Of a DNA stretch of 21,480 nucleotides, positions 6,968 to 15,247 are shown in pieces. The stretch spans positions 1-21,480 of the forward strand of contig JBCBRD010000030.1 in NCBI GenBank assembly GCA_039819885.1, in the 5' to 3' direction. Numbering within the stretch: the stretch's first letter is position 1; each line of letters opens with the position of its first letter. The DNA comes from JBCBRD01 sp039819885 (lineage in GTDB: Bacteria > Pseudomonadota > Alphaproteobacteria > Rhizobiales > Hyphomicrobiaceae). Both the position numbers and the translations under genes were made by a program. Under the pieces are notes generated by a model. That model was given only the letters and a program-made list of their open reading frames with translations, made no database searches and was not told the origin of the DNA.

Positions 6968-8341
6968 GTGACGACAGCGGACCAACTGCGCGCTTGGGAC
7001 GCATCTTATCGTCAGATGAGTCACGAAACCGTGCTTGGCCTTCTGGCGCTCATCGGCCTTGCGATCATTATCGCCACCGCTAAAGCCGTGGTGGACGTGA
7101 GTGATGTTGCGCTCAATGCGTACATTGCAACGTCTCTTGTCCACGGTGCTTTGTATCTCGTCGCATCGACACTCGTACTTTGGGCTCGCCCGAGCTGGCA
7201 GAGCGTATTCTGGTTGATCGTCGGGGTTGCGGTGTTGATACGGCTTATCGCGATGTCTGCCCCACCGAATCTTACAACCGATGCCTATCGGTATGTGTGG
7301 GATGGGCGGCTCATCCTTGAGGGTCTTAACCCGTACCTGCTTGTGCCAGCAGATGCGCAACTCGCTCATCTCCGTGATGAGGCGGTTTTTCCTCACATCA
7401 ACAAGAAGGATATTGCACACACGATTTATCCGCCTGTGGCGCAATTCTTCTTCGCGATCGGTGTTTGGATTTCAGATAGTCTGACTGGCCAAAAGGTCGT
7501 GATGTTTGTGAGTGAGCTGGTGATCATTGGCTGCCTTGCAGCTTGGCTTGCGCAGGCGAAGCTTCCGGTGAGCCGAGTCATTCTCTACGCGTGGCACCCC
7601 TTGCCGGTATGGGAGTTTTCCAGTCAGGCGCATCTTGACGCAACCGTTGCCGCCTTCATGGCTGCTGCCATTCTCGCGGCCACCATGCGCCGTCAGGGTC
7701 TTGCCGGGGCATTTCTCGCGGGCGGGGTATTGATCAAGTACTACCCGCTCATTCTGATCCCGGCACTCTGGCGACGATGGGATTGGCGGATGCCCACAGC
7801 CTTTCTAGCTGTAGCGGCCTTGGCGTATGCACCATTCGTGCATGATGCCGGGTCGAAGGTCTTTGGTTTTCTTGGCGCACATCTTGGAAACGAGGGCTAT
7901 CGTGACGGCTGGGGCTTTCACATCATCTGGTTGTTACGAGACTTTCAAATCGTTCCAATGGATGACCCGCACTTCACCTCAGTCCTCACGTTGGGCTATC
8001 TCGCAACGGCGCTTGCGATCCTTGGCGCGCTGGCCGGAGTTGCATTCTTCAATCGCGCGCGTGAAGAAATCCGCCCTGAGATGATGGCGCTAATTGGTGC
8101 GGCGTTCGTCTTTTTCACATCGCCGCACTATCCCTGGTATGCAGCGTTTTTGGTCATGTTTCTTGTCCGTGTCCCGCACCCGGCATTGTTCGCCATGACA
8201 CTTTTCGCAGTTGTTTTGCAGGCACCGCGCCCGGCAGGTGGACCGACCTGGACGGACCTTTATGCGTTTGCCTATTGGCTACCGTATCTCATGTGGGTGG
8301 CACAGCTTGCTGTCACGGAATGGCAGCAGCGTGTGAGATAA
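6968..8341 (+). CDS. GT-C polytopic glycosyltransferase, mannosyltransferase-like (DUF2029/GT87-type)
   Basis: A 457-residue multi-spanning membrane protein with roughly ten hydrophobic helices. The GTG start at 6968 has GGGAG seven bases upstream. The first large loop carries NLTTDAYRYVWDGR (101-114) with the probable catalytic Asp105, then GLNPY (119-123). The arrangement is typical of GT-C transferases that use polyprenyl-phosphate sugars, such as alpha-mannosyltransferases. A later SQAHLDA and a GGVLIKYYPLILIPALW segment also fit GT87/DUF2029 proteins. It would act at the outer face of the inner membrane on lipid or glycan acceptors. The WecA-like gene 143 bases downstream supports a surface-glycan role. 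Donor and acceptor cannot be read from sequence. Confidence 0.82.
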   Translation: MTTADQLRAWDASYRQMSHETVLGLLALIGLAIIIATAKAVVDVSDVALNAYIATSLVHGALYLVASTLVLWARPSWQSVFWLIVGVAVLIRLIAMSAPPNLTTDAYRYVWDGRLILEGLNPYLLVPADAQLAHLRDEAVFPHINKKDIAHTIYPPVAQFFFAIGVWISDSLTGQKVVMFVSELVIIGCLAAWLAQAKLPVSRVILYAWHPLPVWEFSSQAHLDATVAAFMAAAILAATMRRQGLAGAFLAGGVLIKYYPLILIPALWRRWDWRMPTAFLAVAALAYAPFVHDAGSKVFGFLGAHLGNEGYRDGWGFHIIWLLRDFQIVPMDDPHFTSVLTLGYLATALAILGALAGVAFFNRAREEIRPEMMALIGAAFVFFTSPHYPWYAAFLVMFLVRVPHPALFAMTLFAVVLQAPRPAGGPTWTDLYAFAYWLPYLMWVAQLAVTEWQQRVR

Positions 8342-8484
8342 GGCTCATCTTCCCTTTGCGCTTTTTGTGACGTCGTGCTTTTAGCACCTGTCCATGCACC
8401 AGCCGCGCTCTCGCGTGTCCTCCGTGGTGCATCCGAACCTAAACAACCCACCCTTGAACATCAGATGAGACAGACAACCAAAGT

Positions 8485-9501
8485 ATGCCACTTGCCGTGA
8501 TCCTTCTCCTCGCAGCCCCGCTTGCATTTGGAGCTGTCCTCCTTGGAACAATGAGCTACCTGCGTATGGGTGACCGTGTCGGGCTCCATGCGGAAGCCAA
8601 TGCGCGCAGCATGCATGTCGGGCGTGTTCCAACGTCTGGTGGATTGATTGTTCTCGCCGTCGGATTGGTGTTGTGGTTTGCCATCAGTTCCATTCCGCCC
8701 AATGTCGCGCCCGTTGTTCTCGCAGTTATTCTTCTCACCGGGATTTCCTGGGCGGATGATGCGATTGATCTGCCTCCGGTCTGGCGGTTTGGCGTGCAGG
8801 TTGTGGCAGCGGCACTTGGTGTCTCGGCGATCCAATCCGTCGGGCTGGTGTTCGGCGGTCTGTTGCCGCAATGGCTTGATGCGGTGATCGCCGTCCTGGC
8901 GCTCGTCTGGTTCGTCAACCTCTTCAACTTCATGGATGGCATTGACGGCATTGCCGGTGTGGAGGCGATCACAATCCTTCTGGGCTACACGGTGTTGTGT
9001 TGTCTTGATGCCAGTTCGTGGGACACCAGCACCGAACCGCTGGTGATCCTGTCTGTCGTTCTGGCTGGTGGATTGTGTGGCTTCCTGTTTTGGAATTGGC
9101 ACCCTGCCCGCATCTTCATGGGCGATGTTGGTGCTATTCCAATCGGCTTTTTATGCGGCGTTTTGTTATTTGATCTTGCTGCCCGACAATCATTGGCGAG
9201 CGCGATGATCCTGCCACTTTACTTTGCGGTCGATGCGACGTGGACGCTTATAAAGCGTGCCGCCAATGGTGAACCGGTGTGGGAGGCGCATCGCAGTCAT
9301 CTGTATCAACGCGCGGCCCGAGGCGCTGGTCGTCATGATGATGTGGTTCAGCTTGTGACGGCTCTTAACGCTGGTTTGTTCTGCCTGGCGATTGTCGCTT
9401 TGTGGTGGCCGATCGTCGGGTTCATTTGCGCCGTGGCTTTGCTCGCATACGTCATGTTTTTGCTGGAAGACCTTGCTGGTTCGCAACCTGAGAAGCTCTA
9501 A
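8485..9501 (+). CDS. WecA/MraY-type undecaprenyl-phosphate sugar-1-phosphate transferase
   Basis: A 338-residue polytopic membrane enzyme of the polyprenyl-phosphate N-acetylhexosamine-1-phosphate transferase family, which starts a lipid-linked glycan by moving a sugar-1-phosphate from a UDP-sugar to undecaprenyl phosphate. Motifs in order: RSMHVGRVPTSGG (41-53), the Mg-binding DD (91-92), NFMDGIDG (148-155), FMGDVGA (211-217) and the substrate-selecting loop AHRSHLYQR (268-276). That loop fits the WecA/WbpL-like branch rather than true MraY. The ATG at 8485 has only a weak purine stretch upstream. It may be co-transcribed with the GT-C gene; the 143-base gap contains a weak ATGCACC/GGTGCAT hairpin but no clear terminator. 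Confidence 0.9.
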   Translation: MPLAVILLLAAPLAFGAVLLGTMSYLRMGDRVGLHAEANARSMHVGRVPTSGGLIVLAVGLVLWFAISSIPPNVAPVVLAVILLTGISWADDAIDLPPVWRFGVQVVAAALGVSAIQSVGLVFGGLLPQWLDAVIAVLALVWFVNLFNFMDGIDGIAGVEAITILLGYTVLCCLDASSWDTSTEPLVILSVVLAGGLCGFLFWNWHPARIFMGDVGAIPIGFLCGVLLFDLAARQSLASAMILPLYFAVDATWTLIKRAANGEPVWEAHRSHLYQRAARGAGRHDDVVQLVTALNAGLFCLAIVALWWPIVGFICAVALLAYVMFLLEDLAGSQPEKL

Positions 9502-9522
9502 TGGATGACGCCTGTGCGCCGC

Positions 9523-10125
9523 TCATCGGCGTCTGGTTGGCGCTGCGATGACCTGGTTTTGCAGCGAGTGTGCAGCGAGCCTTGGTCGCCTTGATGTCAC
9601 CCGACCGACATTCACACCGGCCCAACCGATTTCACCTGACAAACGGCCATACTCAATTTTGGGGCACCGGTTCATGATGACCTTTAAGCCCGCAGCTTTA
9701 GCTTCACGCGCTGCAAGATCATTGCGCACGCCGAGCTGCATCCAAATGACCTTGATGCCTTTGATGTCTTTCAGTCGGATTGCATCGCGCGTGACCTGAA
9801 GTGCTGCGTCTGAATTGCGGAAAATGTCTACAACTTCTATGGGGGCGGGCACATCATCGAGTGCCGCATAGGCCAACTGACCAAAGACTTTCTGACCGGC
9901 TTGGCCGGGATTGACCGGCACGACGGTATAGCCTTTTGCGACCAAGTACTTCATTGCAAATGCGCTTGGCCGAACCGGATTGGCACTTGCGCCGACAAAT
10001 GCGAACGTCCGGCATTCTGACAAAATGCGTGCGATCTCATCATCGGTGTAGATCAGTGGCTCGGACGCATCCGAGGCTTGGGTGCTGTCCACAATCGAAG
10101 CGGATACGCGATCAGTGCCCGACAC
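9523..10125 (-). CDS. CoA-binding domain protein (YccU-like)
   Basis: A 200-residue single-domain Rossmann protein of the CoA_binding_2 family. GTG 10125 is chosen because it lies one base past the upstream hydratase stop and GGAAGG is nine bases away; a longer frame runs back inside the hydratase gene. Landmarks: FAFVGASANPVRPS (41-54) with the nucleotide-binding glycines, YTVVPVNPG (66-74), VVDIFRN (98-104), WMQLGV (128-133) and the conserved NRCPKIEYGR (152-161). It is cytoplasmic. The family binds CoA, but no reaction is established. Coupling to the ECHDC3-like gene suggests a role in acyl-CoA housekeeping. The C-terminal tail after residue 175 is basic and poorly conserved. Confidence 0.88.
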   Translation of the reverse strand: MSGTDRVSASIVDSTQASDASEPLIYTDDEIARILSECRTFAFVGASANPVRPSAFAMKYLVAKGYTVVPVNPGQAGQKVFGQLAYAALDDVPAPIEVVDIFRNSDAALQVTRDAIRLKDIKGIKVIWMQLGVRNDLAAREAKAAGLKVIMNRCPKIEYGRLSGEIGWAGVNVGRVTSRRPRLAAHSLQNQVIAAPTRRR

Positions 10126-10126
10126 G

Positions 10127-10933
10127 TCAGCAGCCCTTCCAGGTTGGTGCACGTTTTTCCAAGAACGCGCTGATCCCCTCCTGGGCATCTGTCGCCATCA
10201 TGTTTTGAACCATCACATCGGCCGCATAGTTGTAAGCGTCGGATAATGGTTTTTCGAGTTGGCTGTAGAAGGCCTGTTTGCCGTACGCGACGGTCAGCGG
10301 TGACTTCTCTGCGATCCGTGTCGCGTACGCCAGTGCTCCGTCCAACGCCTCGCCGTCGGGGACCACACGGTTGACCAAGCCGTAATTTTCCGCATCCGTT
10401 GCGCTGATCAAGTCGCCAAGGAGCAACATCTCCATCGCCTTCTTGCGAGAGACATTCCGCGAAAGCGCAACCATCGGCGTTGAGCAGAACAGCCCAATGT
10501 TCACACCTGGCGTACAGAATTTTGCACTGGCGTCTGCAACAGCGAGATCACAGGTCGCAACCAACTGGCACCCGGCTGCCGTCGCCATGGCATGAACGGA
10601 TGCGATCACCGGTTTGGGGCAATTTACGATGGAGAGCATCATGGCGGAGCAGGCGCGCATGGTCTCGGCATAGAATGCCTTGCCGCCGTCGGCATCACTG
10701 CGATGTGCTGTGAGTTCTTTGAGGTCGTGCCCGGCGCAAAAGACTGGGCCCTCGGCGGCCAGGACAATGGCACTTACGTTCTTTTCGTGGGACAGCGTGG
10801 TGATGGCGGCTTCCAAAGCGCTCATCATGTGCCTCGATAATGCGTTGCGCGCCTTCGGACGGTTCAGCGTCACGATTGCGATGCTGTCAGTCGGATGGGA
10901 GATCACGACCGGTGGTGGCAGTGTTTCTGTCAT
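10127..10933 (-). CDS. Enoyl-CoA hydratase/isomerase family protein, ECHDC3-like
   Basis: A 268-residue crotonase-fold protein. ATG 10933 has GGAGGA ten bases upstream; the 40 residues before it are not family-like. The oxyanion-hole loops are present: FCAGHDLKE (65-73) and TAAGCQL (118-124). In classical hydratases the two catalytic glutamates sit in a GCEL-type and a PE-type motif. Here these read GCQL (Gln123) and TPGVN (Gly143), as in the ECHDC3 subfamily, which also shares the GLFCSTP segment. True hydratase activity is therefore doubtful even though such genes are annotated as hydratases. It is co-transcribed with the CoA-binding protein gene. Confidence 0.9.
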   Translation of the reverse strand: MTETLPPPVVISHPTDSIAIVTLNRPKARNALSRHMMSALEAAITTLSHEKNVSAIVLAAEGPVFCAGHDLKELTAHRSDADGGKAFYAETMRACSAMMLSIVNCPKPVIASVHAMATAAGCQLVATCDLAVADASAKFCTPGVNIGLFCSTPMVALSRNVSRKKAMEMLLLGDLISATDAENYGLVNRVVPDGEALDGALAYATRIAEKSPLTVAYGKQAFYSQLEKPLSDAYNYAADVMVQNMMATDAQEGISAFLEKRAPTWKGC

Positions 10934-11034
10934 GGCGTGGAGATCCTCCGATCCGGACAACAGGGTTTGGGCTTTACAATCCCCGAGACCTAGCACACCG
11001 ACTTCACCAATGAAAAACGATCTCCAGTTCGAAG

Positions 11035-11060
11035 GGCCGGGCCGTGTGTGCAACCCGGCC
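11035..11060 (-). terminator. Possible terminator hairpin of the secreted-protein gene
   Basis: GGCCGGG at 11035-11041 pairs with CCCGGCC at 11054-11060, about 20 bases after the stop of the gene ending at 11080. A T-rich run on the minus strand comes only about 15 bases after the stem, so termination is plausible but not ideal. Confidence 0.4.
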
Positions 11061-11079
11061 TTCCGGTGCTGGTAGATGC

Positions 11080-11622
11080 TTATTCCAGTGCCTTATCGAG
11101 ATCGTCTTTAAACTTCTGGACGAGCTTGATGTTCTCAACATGCTCAACATTGGGATCGCTGGCGATCGCAGCTTCCAATTCCTCGATCAGGATCTTGCGT
11201 TCCTCGTCTGCGAGATCCTTGTCAGCTTTGATGTCCTGAAGTTCTTGCTGCAGTATCTTCTTCGGCTCGACGAATTCACCGGTCTTTGGATCGATGCTCG
11301 CCAGCACCATTGAAATCGTTGTAGTTGCATCCTCAAGATCGTCAAAGGATGCGAAACCATGTTTCTTCGCGATCTCGTTGATGGCTTTTTCCTGCTCTTC
11401 GTTGAGCTCAGCACCCGGTGACTTCAGCGTCTTGGCGAACGCTTTGATATCGGGTTGGGCAGCAATCACGCTTTGAACCGCCTGTTCCGTCAGAGGCACC
11501 TGTTTTGGCGCATCTCCGATGGGTGCAGCGGCTGCAACGACCGTCATCAACGAACTCAAGAGTGCGACTAGGCTTGCGTGGAGTGCGGTCACTAGGACCT
11601 TTGAAGTTGGCTTGGTTCCCAT
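11080..11622 (-). CDS. Secreted helical protein of unknown function
   Basis: A 180-residue protein not recognised as a named family. ATG 11622 has a consensus GGAGG seven bases upstream, better than the TTG two codons earlier. Residues 1-33 form a signal peptide: basic start, a hydrophobic core around VTALHASLVALLSSLMTVV, and a small-residue AAAA cleavage zone. The mature part has no cysteine, is strongly charged and looks mostly alpha-helical, with heptad-like stretches at 45-95 and 120-178 (EEQEKAINEIAKKHG, EERKILIEELEAAI). The AKKHGFASFDDLED segment resembles motifs in small periplasmic helical proteins of rhizobia. A periplasmic role is likely. It is flanked by a hairpin and by the rplM leader, so it is probably monocistronic. 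Confidence 0.75.
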   Translation of the reverse strand: MGTKPTSKVLVTALHASLVALLSSLMTVVAAAAPIGDAPKQVPLTEQAVQSVIAAQPDIKAFAKTLKSPGAELNEEQEKAINEIAKKHGFASFDDLEDATTTISMVLASIDPKTGEFVEPKKILQQELQDIKADKDLADEERKILIEELEAAIASDPNVEHVENIKLVQKFKDDLDKALE

Positions 11623-12057
11623 AGTCAATCCTCCAGTACACGTGTTGCGCTTTTGGCGGTCTCAGCGTTGCCAGATGACAGAGCCATTGTTGCTGGTCCT
11701 GCCCAGGTCCCGATTTGGACGGTGGCGGTCTTGGCAGCACTTGGTGTCAAAAAAGCAGCCGGGTTCAGGCTCGGCCCTGTGTTGTGCAGCCAATTAGGTT
11801 TGTGTTGGCTGATTTGGGATGTTTTGACTCAGCATGACTGCTCTCGCGACGAGCTCTTGATATGTGGTATTATTTTACCCCAATTTCTTAACCATTGTTT
11901 TTGCTTGCTTTTCTTATCTAACTTGAAAATTCTTATTGACCTTTTGTGCGCACAGCATTAGCTCCACCATCGCTCCGCGTGATGCGAGCGGCCTTGTCGT
12001 TTGGCTGCGGCGCATGGCGGATACCTTTCTCTTTCACTCGAAACGAATTGGACGGCC
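11623..12057. other. 435-base intergenic region upstream of rplM
   Basis: Divergent promoter region between the secreted-protein gene (minus) and rplM (plus). The half nearer rplM (about 11860-11950) is markedly AT-rich, as expected for a strong ribosomal-protein promoter with an upstream element. The one open frame, 11653-11961, has no start context or protein character and is rejected. Confidence 0.5.
11936..11964 (+). promoter_or_regulatory. rplM: Candidate sigma-70 promoter of rplM-rpsI
   Basis: TTGACC at 11936-11941 could be a -35 box; 17 bases later TAGCTC at 11959-11964 is a weak -10. The AT-rich tract just upstream fits an UP element. The leader to the rplM ATG would be roughly 90 bases. 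Confidence 0.35.
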
Positions 12058-12519
12058 ATGAAAACGTTCGTCGCCAAGCCTGGCGAGGTTGATAAGAAAT
12101 GGATCTTGATTGATGCGAATGGGTTGGTCGTTGGCCGGCTTGCTTCGCTCATCGCCATGCGCCTCAAAGGCAAGCACAAAGCCATCTACACGCCGCACGT
12201 TGACTGCGGAGACAACATCATCGTCGTCAACGCCGAAAAGATCGTCTTCACCGGCAATAAGCGCGAGAACAAGCGCTATTATCGGCATACTGGCCACCCG
12301 GGCGGTATCAAGGAAACGACGCCGCGCCGCATCCTGGAAGGCAAGTTTCCAGAGCGCGTCGTCGAGAAAGCGGTTGAGCGCATGCTCCGTCGTGGTCCCC
12401 TCCAGCGCAAGCTCATGCGGAACCTTAAGGTGTATGCTGGCGACGCCCATCCACACGAGGCGCAGCAGCCTGAAGTGTTGGATGTTGCGAAACTCAACTC
12501 TAAAAACGTGAGGGTCTAA
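12058..12519 (+). CDS. rplM: 50S ribosomal protein L13
   Basis: A 153-residue L13 matching the family along its whole length: KKWILIDANGLVVGRLAS at the start, GDNIIVVNAEKI, the RYYRHTGHPGG loop and the MLRRGPLQRKLMRNLKVYAG segment. ATG 12058 begins at MKTFVAKPGE, the usual alphaproteobacterial N-terminus; the frame is open 19 codons further upstream from a TTG, which is rejected. It binds 23S rRNA early in 50S assembly. It is in an operon with rpsI, four bases downstream. Confidence 0.98.
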   Translation: MKTFVAKPGEVDKKWILIDANGLVVGRLASLIAMRLKGKHKAIYTPHVDCGDNIIVVNAEKIVFTGNKRENKRYYRHTGHPGGIKETTPRRILEGKFPERVVEKAVERMLRRGPLQRKLMRNLKVYAGDAHPHEAQQPEVLDVAKLNSKNVRV

Positions 12520-12523
12520 TCTG

Positions 12524-13027
12524 ATGAGTGACGAAACACGGACCCTGGAAGATCTAAGCCAGTTGCAAGGCGATGCCGCCGCTGGTGTCGTGAGCACAAC
12601 GACGCCGACGGAACCTGTCTATGTCCAAAAGCTCGACCAGCTCGGGCGCGCATACGCGACAGGCAAACGGAAAGACGCCGTTGCACGCGTCTGGCTCAAG
12701 CCCGGACGTGGCCAGATCCTGGTGAACAAGAAAGATTACACGGAGTACTTCGCACGGCCGGTTCTGCAAATGCTCTTGCAGCAGCCGATCAAGGCCGTTG
12801 AGCGTGCCGACCAGTACGATATCGTTGTTACAGTTGCTGGTGGTGGTTTGTCCGGACAAGCCGGTGCTGTCCGTCACGGCATCTCGCGTGCGCTGACTTT
12901 CTATGAGCCTGAGTTGCGTACGACACTGAAACGCGGTGGGTTCCTGACACGTGACAGCCGTACGGTTGAGCGTAAGAAGTACGGTAAGCGGAAAGCACGC
13001 CGGAGCTTCCAGTTCTCCAAACGTTAA
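12524..13027 (+). CDS. rpsI: 30S ribosomal protein S9
   Basis: A 167-residue S9. The core starts at GRAYATGKRKDAVARVWLKP and ends in the invariant SFQFSKR-type basic tail that reaches the ribosomal P site. The approximately 40-residue acidic/Thr-rich N-terminal extension is normal for alphaproteobacteria. It follows rplM by four bases, the classic pair, and is followed by a strong terminator. Confidence 0.98.
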   Translation: MSDETRTLEDLSQLQGDAAAGVVSTTTPTEPVYVQKLDQLGRAYATGKRKDAVARVWLKPGRGQILVNKKDYTEYFARPVLQMLLQQPIKAVERADQYDIVVTVAGGGLSGQAGAVRHGISRALTFYEPELRTTLKRGGFLTRDSRTVERKKYGKRKARRSFQFSKR

Positions 13028-13066
13028 GGGGTTCGGTCCACTTGGGGCCGTACTCACGATCGATAC

Positions 13067-13104
13067 GAAAAAGGGTCAGCACTGGAAGGTGCTGGTCCTT
13101 TTTC
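13067..13104 (+). terminator. Intrinsic terminator of rplM-rpsI
   Basis: GAAAAAGG, two wobble-pairable bases, then CAGCAC at 13077-13082, a six-base loop, GTGCTG at 13089-13094, and CCTTTTTC to 13104. The long stem ends in a T run 40 bases after the rpsI stop. Confidence 0.93.
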
Positions 13105-13314
13105 GTTTGTATCCGCTCTCACCCTTCTTAGCCCTCGGCGACACACGAGGGGGGAGAAGCTGAGCATTACCTCTGTTTCCTTCGTGACAGCTTTCCGCCG
13201 ACACCCAGCGTAAACCCTTAAGCCAAGACGGCCGGGGTGCGATGCCTGTCATTTGCAGCAGTCTCCGCGGCTGGGAAACTCAGTGTGCAACAGCTCGGAA
13301 ATGAGGACGCGCCG

Positions 13315-14148
13315 ATGACACCGGTCGTTGATGTGGTGATACCCCCTGAAATCGATGCGCTGACTGAGCATCGTCCATTGTTTGGCCGCGCTCGACCCTA
13401 CGGTCCTGTTAAGCCGAAACTGCGGTGGAGATCTAATCCAAAAGCTTGGGCCTTCCGGCGTGCCTTTCGTGGTGAACTGGGTCTTGCTTGGACATTCTGG
13501 ATGTGGGGCGTTGTCTATTCGATCCCGTTTGGGCTTCTCAATCTCGCTAGCATCTATCTTGCTGTAAAATTTGCATCGGATGACACGATCTCAACGGCTC
13601 TGCTCATTGCAGGGCAAGCGGTCAGCATAGGATGGGGCCTGTTCATATCGGCGGCGATTTTCAATGCTGCAAAGTATGACCGCAATCGTGGTTTTTGGGG
13701 TTGGACGGCCACCGTCCTCGTTGTGATTGGCGTGGCGATGATGCCGGTCAATTTGTACAAGTCCTGGAACCCGACATTCGACACCTGGAACAAAGTCGAG
13801 GGCATTGCCACGGCCCTGTCGCTGACAGCGCCGGTGACCATCAATGAGGTCCTCACACTAACCAAGGTGAGCGCCGATGAGACAAACAAATCGATGACAT
13901 GGCATATGGATGCAGATGTCGAGACAATCGACGAAATGACGTTCGATCCAGTGGCCGTCAAGAACCAAGAGCTTAGTGGCTGTGATGATCTGAAGGGCTA
14001 TCTCGACGGACCAGTCGAGACACTGTATTTCGCCTACACAGCAACAGATGGCACCGTTGGGCAGATCGCTATCACAGAGGCTGATTGTGAGGTCGGGTAT
14101 CAACCTGTTCCCGAACCCACGGAAGTGGCGCAAACCGAAAAAGTCTGA
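13315..14148 (+). CDS. Three-TM membrane protein of unknown function
   Basis: A 277-residue protein that I do not recognise. ATG 13315 has GAGGA upstream at nine-base spacing; the frame is open earlier to 13237 without support. A basic, proline-containing N-terminal segment (1-55) precedes three hydrophobic helices at about 59-84, 94-118 and 128-147. A soluble C-terminal domain (about 150-277) follows, acidic, with Cys223 and Cys258 that could form a disulfide. If the basic N-terminus stays in the cytoplasm, an odd number of helices puts the C-terminal domain in the periplasm, where a disulfide would be stable. It stands alone between the rpsI terminator and argC. The function cannot be inferred. 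Confidence 0.78.
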   Translation: MTPVVDVVIPPEIDALTEHRPLFGRARPYGPVKPKLRWRSNPKAWAFRRAFRGELGLAWTFWMWGVVYSIPFGLLNLASIYLAVKFASDDTISTALLIAGQAVSIGWGLFISAAIFNAAKYDRNRGFWGWTATVLVVIGVAMMPVNLYKSWNPTFDTWNKVEGIATALSLTAPVTINEVLTLTKVSADETNKSMTWHMDADVETIDEMTFDPVAVKNQELSGCDDLKGYLDGPVETLYFAYTATDGTVGQIAITEADCEVGYQPVPEPTEVAQTEKV

Positions 14149-14211
14149 AGCATCTCGTTAATGGGGTCGCAAAGATTTACGTGTCCGGCCGTGTCGTGAT
14201 ATGGCGGCGGC

Positions 14212-15147
14212 ATGAAAAAGGTATTCATTGATGGAGAAGCTGGAACCACCGGCCTCCAGATTGTCGACCGGCTAGCGGCTTTACCTGGCCTGGTCGACGT
14301 CATCAGCATCGACCCGCAAAAACGGAAGGATGACGATGCGCGGCAAGCTATGATGGCTGAAGCTGATGTCGTCGTTTTGTGCCTTCCTGATGATGCTGCG
14401 CGCGCGGCTGTTTCCCTGGCAGATGCACTGGGAGATGACGCGCCGAAAATCATCGATGCCTCGACGGCTCACCGAACAGCCAATGGCTGGGTCTATGGGT
14501 TTCCGGAATTGACGCATGGGCATGCAGAAAAGATAGCTGCTGCGCGCCGGGTGGCCAATGTCGGCTGCTTTGCGACAGCTTCAATCGCGATCATCAGACC
14601 GTTGCTTGAAGCAGGTCTTCTTTCACCCAATCATGCGTTTTCGATCAATGCAGTGAGTGGTTACACGGGTGGTGGAAAGGCGATGATTTCCACGTATGGA
14701 GACGGGGGTGGTCCCGCCTTTCAGTTGTACGGGCTTGGGCTTGCCCATAAGCACGTTCCCGAAGTCATGATGCATACGGGCCTGAGCCGCCGGCCTCTGT
14801 TCGTGCCGTCAGTTGGTAACTTTGCCCAGGGGATGCTGGTCAGCGTTCCACTTGATTTATCAGCGATTGAAAATCCCCCTCAGCTTGAAGCCTTGGATGC
14901 AGCTTTCCAAAAACACTACGGTAGCGAGGGTTCCGCTGTGCGCTTCCGTTTCACACCCGATGCTGATGAGATCTACGAAACGGGGCGATTGCCCGTCGAT
15001 CCAGCAGCGGGCGACGACCACATGGATATCTGGCTTTTTGCCAATGAAACGCATCAACACGCTTTGTTCGTTGCAAGGCTCGATAATCTTGGGAAAGGGG
15101 CGGCCGGCGCTGCCGTCCAAAACCTTAAGCTCATGCTCGGATCGTAA
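14212..15147 (+). CDS. argC: N-acetyl-gamma-glutamyl-phosphate reductase (type 2)
   Basis: A 311-residue enzyme that reduces N-acetylglutamyl phosphate to the semialdehyde in arginine synthesis. The N-terminal FIDGEAGTTGLQI (5-17) is the NADP-binding loop of the short type-2 ArgC class. The catalytic Cys119 sits in NVGCFATASIA. IDAST(A)HR, INAVSGYTGGG and VGNFAQGMLVSVPL are further family landmarks. Its place downstream of rplM-rpsI is a conserved arrangement in Hyphomicrobiales, here with one extra membrane-protein gene between. The ATG at 14212 has a purine-rich GGCGG nearby. Confidence 0.96.
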   Translation: MKKVFIDGEAGTTGLQIVDRLAALPGLVDVISIDPQKRKDDDARQAMMAEADVVVLCLPDDAARAAVSLADALGDDAPKIIDASTAHRTANGWVYGFPELTHGHAEKIAAARRVANVGCFATASIAIIRPLLEAGLLSPNHAFSINAVSGYTGGGKAMISTYGDGGGPAFQLYGLGLAHKHVPEVMMHTGLSRRPLFVPSVGNFAQGMLVSVPLDLSAIENPPQLEALDAAFQKHYGSEGSAVRFRFTPDADEIYETGRLPVDPAAGDDHMDIWLFANETHQHALFVARLDNLGKGAAGAAVQNLKLMLGS

Positions 15148-15247
15148 ATTATTCCGGTCTTGAAGCGGCAAAAATTGGGAAACAAACGCGACACAAACCT
15201 CGTCTAGTCGTTTTGGTCAGGGGTCTGCAATTTGGAGATTGAACGAC

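Noticed and set aside
8394..8432. ATGCACC/GGTGCAT hairpin between the GT-C and WecA-like genes
   Set aside because: Only 7 bp with a long loop and no T run; not supportable as a terminator.
9507..9533. GACGCC/GGCGTC hairpin between convergent WecA-like and CoA-binding genes
   Set aside because: Short stem, overlaps the stop of the CoA-binding gene, no T tract on either strand; too weak to call.
11653..11961. 102-codon plus-strand open frame upstream of rplM
   Set aside because: No ribosome-binding site, unnatural composition, and it runs through the AT-rich promoter tract.
11623..12057. Possible ribosomal-protein leader (L13 autoregulatory RNA)
   Set aside because: No stem-loop matching a known leader could be identified by eye.
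12524..12640. Extra acidic/Thr-rich N-terminus on ribosomal protein S9
   Set aside because: Extensions of this kind are usual in alphaproteobacterial S9; not novel.
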